Below, piece after piece: positions 4,991 through 5,743 of a DNA stretch of 5,743 bases (positions are counted from its first letter, which is position 1; each line of letters starts with the position of its first letter). A program made the position numbers and the translations under genes. Below the pieces are notes generated by a model. The model had not been told where the DNA came from, did not search any database, and saw only the letters and a program-made list of their open reading frames with translations. Source of the DNA: Ruminococcus sp. UBA3387 (GTDB lineage Bacteria; Bacillota; Clostridia; Oscillospirales; Ruminococcaceae); assembly GCA_002358895.1 (NCBI GenBank), contig DEPR01000007.1, forward strand, positions 2,305 to 8,047, in the 5' to 3' direction.

Positions 4991-5743
4991 TCAGATGTTA
5001 TCCGATTCCTCCTTTGACGGTCTTACCATCAATTCGGGAATAGTATCTTTTGCAGGTTTGCCTTCAAAAAGGACTTTAGCCAACTGCTCAGTAATTGGCA
5101 TTTCAACACCTATCTTTTTAGAAAGCTCCCAGGCATTCTTTGTGCAGCCATACCCCTCAACAGTACCGACACGCTGTACAGCATCTTCCGGAGACACACC
5201 CTGCCCTATAAGAATACCCGCACGTCTGTTACGGCTATGCATACTACAGCAGGTAACAATCAAATCACCTATTCCACTAAGACCACAAAAAGTTTCTGCC
5301 TTTGCACCCATAGCAACACCAAGTGAAGAAATCTCATTTATGCCACGGGTCATTAATGCAGCTTTTGTGTTATCACCAAGTCCCAGACCATCACAAACGC
5401 CTGCGGCAAGTGCAATAACATTTTTCAACGAACCTCCGAGCTCACAACCAAGCACGTCATCATTAACATATATCCTGAAGGTTTCATTGCTCAAAGTATC
5501 CTGAACATAACGAGATACGTCCTTATGCTTTGAAGCAACTACAACTGCTGTAGGTATACCTCTTGCAAGCTCTTCTGCGTGAGATGGGCCTGTAAGAATA
5601 GCAATATTATTATCAGGAAAGGTTTCTTCAGTAACCTGACTCATAGTTTTCAAGGTACCGTTTTCAAGCCCTTTAGCAGTATTCAGTATTATGGTATCTT
5701 TATCTACAAAAGGCTCAGCTTCTTCACAAACACTTCTGACAAA
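4991..5743 (-). CDS. gpsA: Glycerol-3-phosphate dehydrogenase [NAD(P)+], partial (N-terminus outside window)
   Basis: The C-terminal 250 residues of GpsA, which reduces dihydroxyacetone phosphate to sn-glycerol 3-phosphate for phospholipid synthesis. The frame is open to the window edge; roughly 80-90 residues, including the GxGxxG nucleotide-binding loop, lie outside. Visible motifs, in fragment numbering, are NTAKGLE (21-27), LTGPSHAEELARG (50-62), and GGSLKNVIALAAG (103-115) with the catalytic Lys107. These are followed by GLGDNTKAALMTRG (121-134), FCGLSGIGDLIVTC (152-165) with Asp160, SRNRRAG (170-176), and VEGYGCTKNAW (195-205). All substrate- and cofactor-binding signatures in the visible part are intact, and the end is at the normal place. 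A TTG within the frame at 5653 is an internal Leu codon, not a start. No terminator follows directly; the hairpin at 4752-4785 is the first candidate. Confidence 0.96.
   Translation of the reverse strand, partial: FVRSVCEEAEPFVDKDTIILNTAKGLENGTLKTMSQVTEETFPDNNIAILTGPSHAEELARGIPTAVVVASKHKDVSRYVQDTLSNETFRIYVNDDVLGCELGGSLKNVIALAAGVCDGLGLGDNTKAALMTRGINEISSLGVAMGAKAETFCGLSGIGDLIVTCCSMHSRNRRAGILIGQGVSPEDAVQRVGTVEGYGCTKNAWELSKKIGVEMPITEQLAKVLFEGKPAKDTIPELMVRPSKEESDNI

Noticed and set aside
4962..5504. A 180-codon open frame on the plus strand antisense to gpsA
   Set aside because: It lies opposite the strongly conserved gpsA frame, its translation is Ser/Pro-rich without any recognisable motif, and it has no convincing ribosome binding site.

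Overview
The window reads as chromosomal DNA from a low-G+C, Gram-positive anaerobe of the Clostridia, most likely a Ruminococcus-like member of the Oscillospiraceae. This is inferred from three things. The A+T-rich intergenic regions carry near-perfect sigma-A promoters and strong AGGAGG-type ribosome binding sites. The gene set pairs a spore-maturation gene with an AbrB-type transition regulator that has a Cys-rich tail. One gene encodes a WG-repeat lipoprotein with a long Ser/Thr tail. I see no phage, insertion sequence, CRISPR array, tRNA or rRNA gene.

Layout, left to right. (1) The 5' end of spmA (minus strand, cut by the window edge) begins at a TTG codon near 236. (2) A divergent intergenic region follows, with a perfect consensus promoter and a short inverted repeat. 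It leads into a small AbrB-family regulator (428-673, plus) that ends in a textbook terminator. (3) A family 2 glycosyltransferase lies on the minus strand (767-1606) with its own perfect promoter and a terminator that overlaps its stop codon. (4) A four-gene plus-strand operon follows (1784-4747): aldose 1-epimerase-like protein, D-aminoacyl-tRNA deacylase (dtd), ArsC/Spx-like thioredoxin-fold protein, and WG-repeat lipoprotein. Its gaps are 11 nt, a 4-nt ATGA overlap, and 17 nt. (5) A hairpin closes the operon and probably works in both directions. (6) About 200 nt of non-coding DNA follows, whose two ends are complementary and may encode a structured RNA. (7) The C-terminal three quarters of gpsA (minus strand) runs off the right edge.

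Most genes are ordinary housekeeping functions: phospholipid precursor synthesis (gpsA), tRNA proofreading (dtd), sugar mutarotation and surface glycan synthesis. spmA and the AbrB-like regulator, which are divergently arranged, point to a sporulating lineage. The least explained parts are the WG-repeat lipoprotein, the ArsC/Spx-like protein, and the 4797-4950 stretch. I found no clear new multi-gene system.
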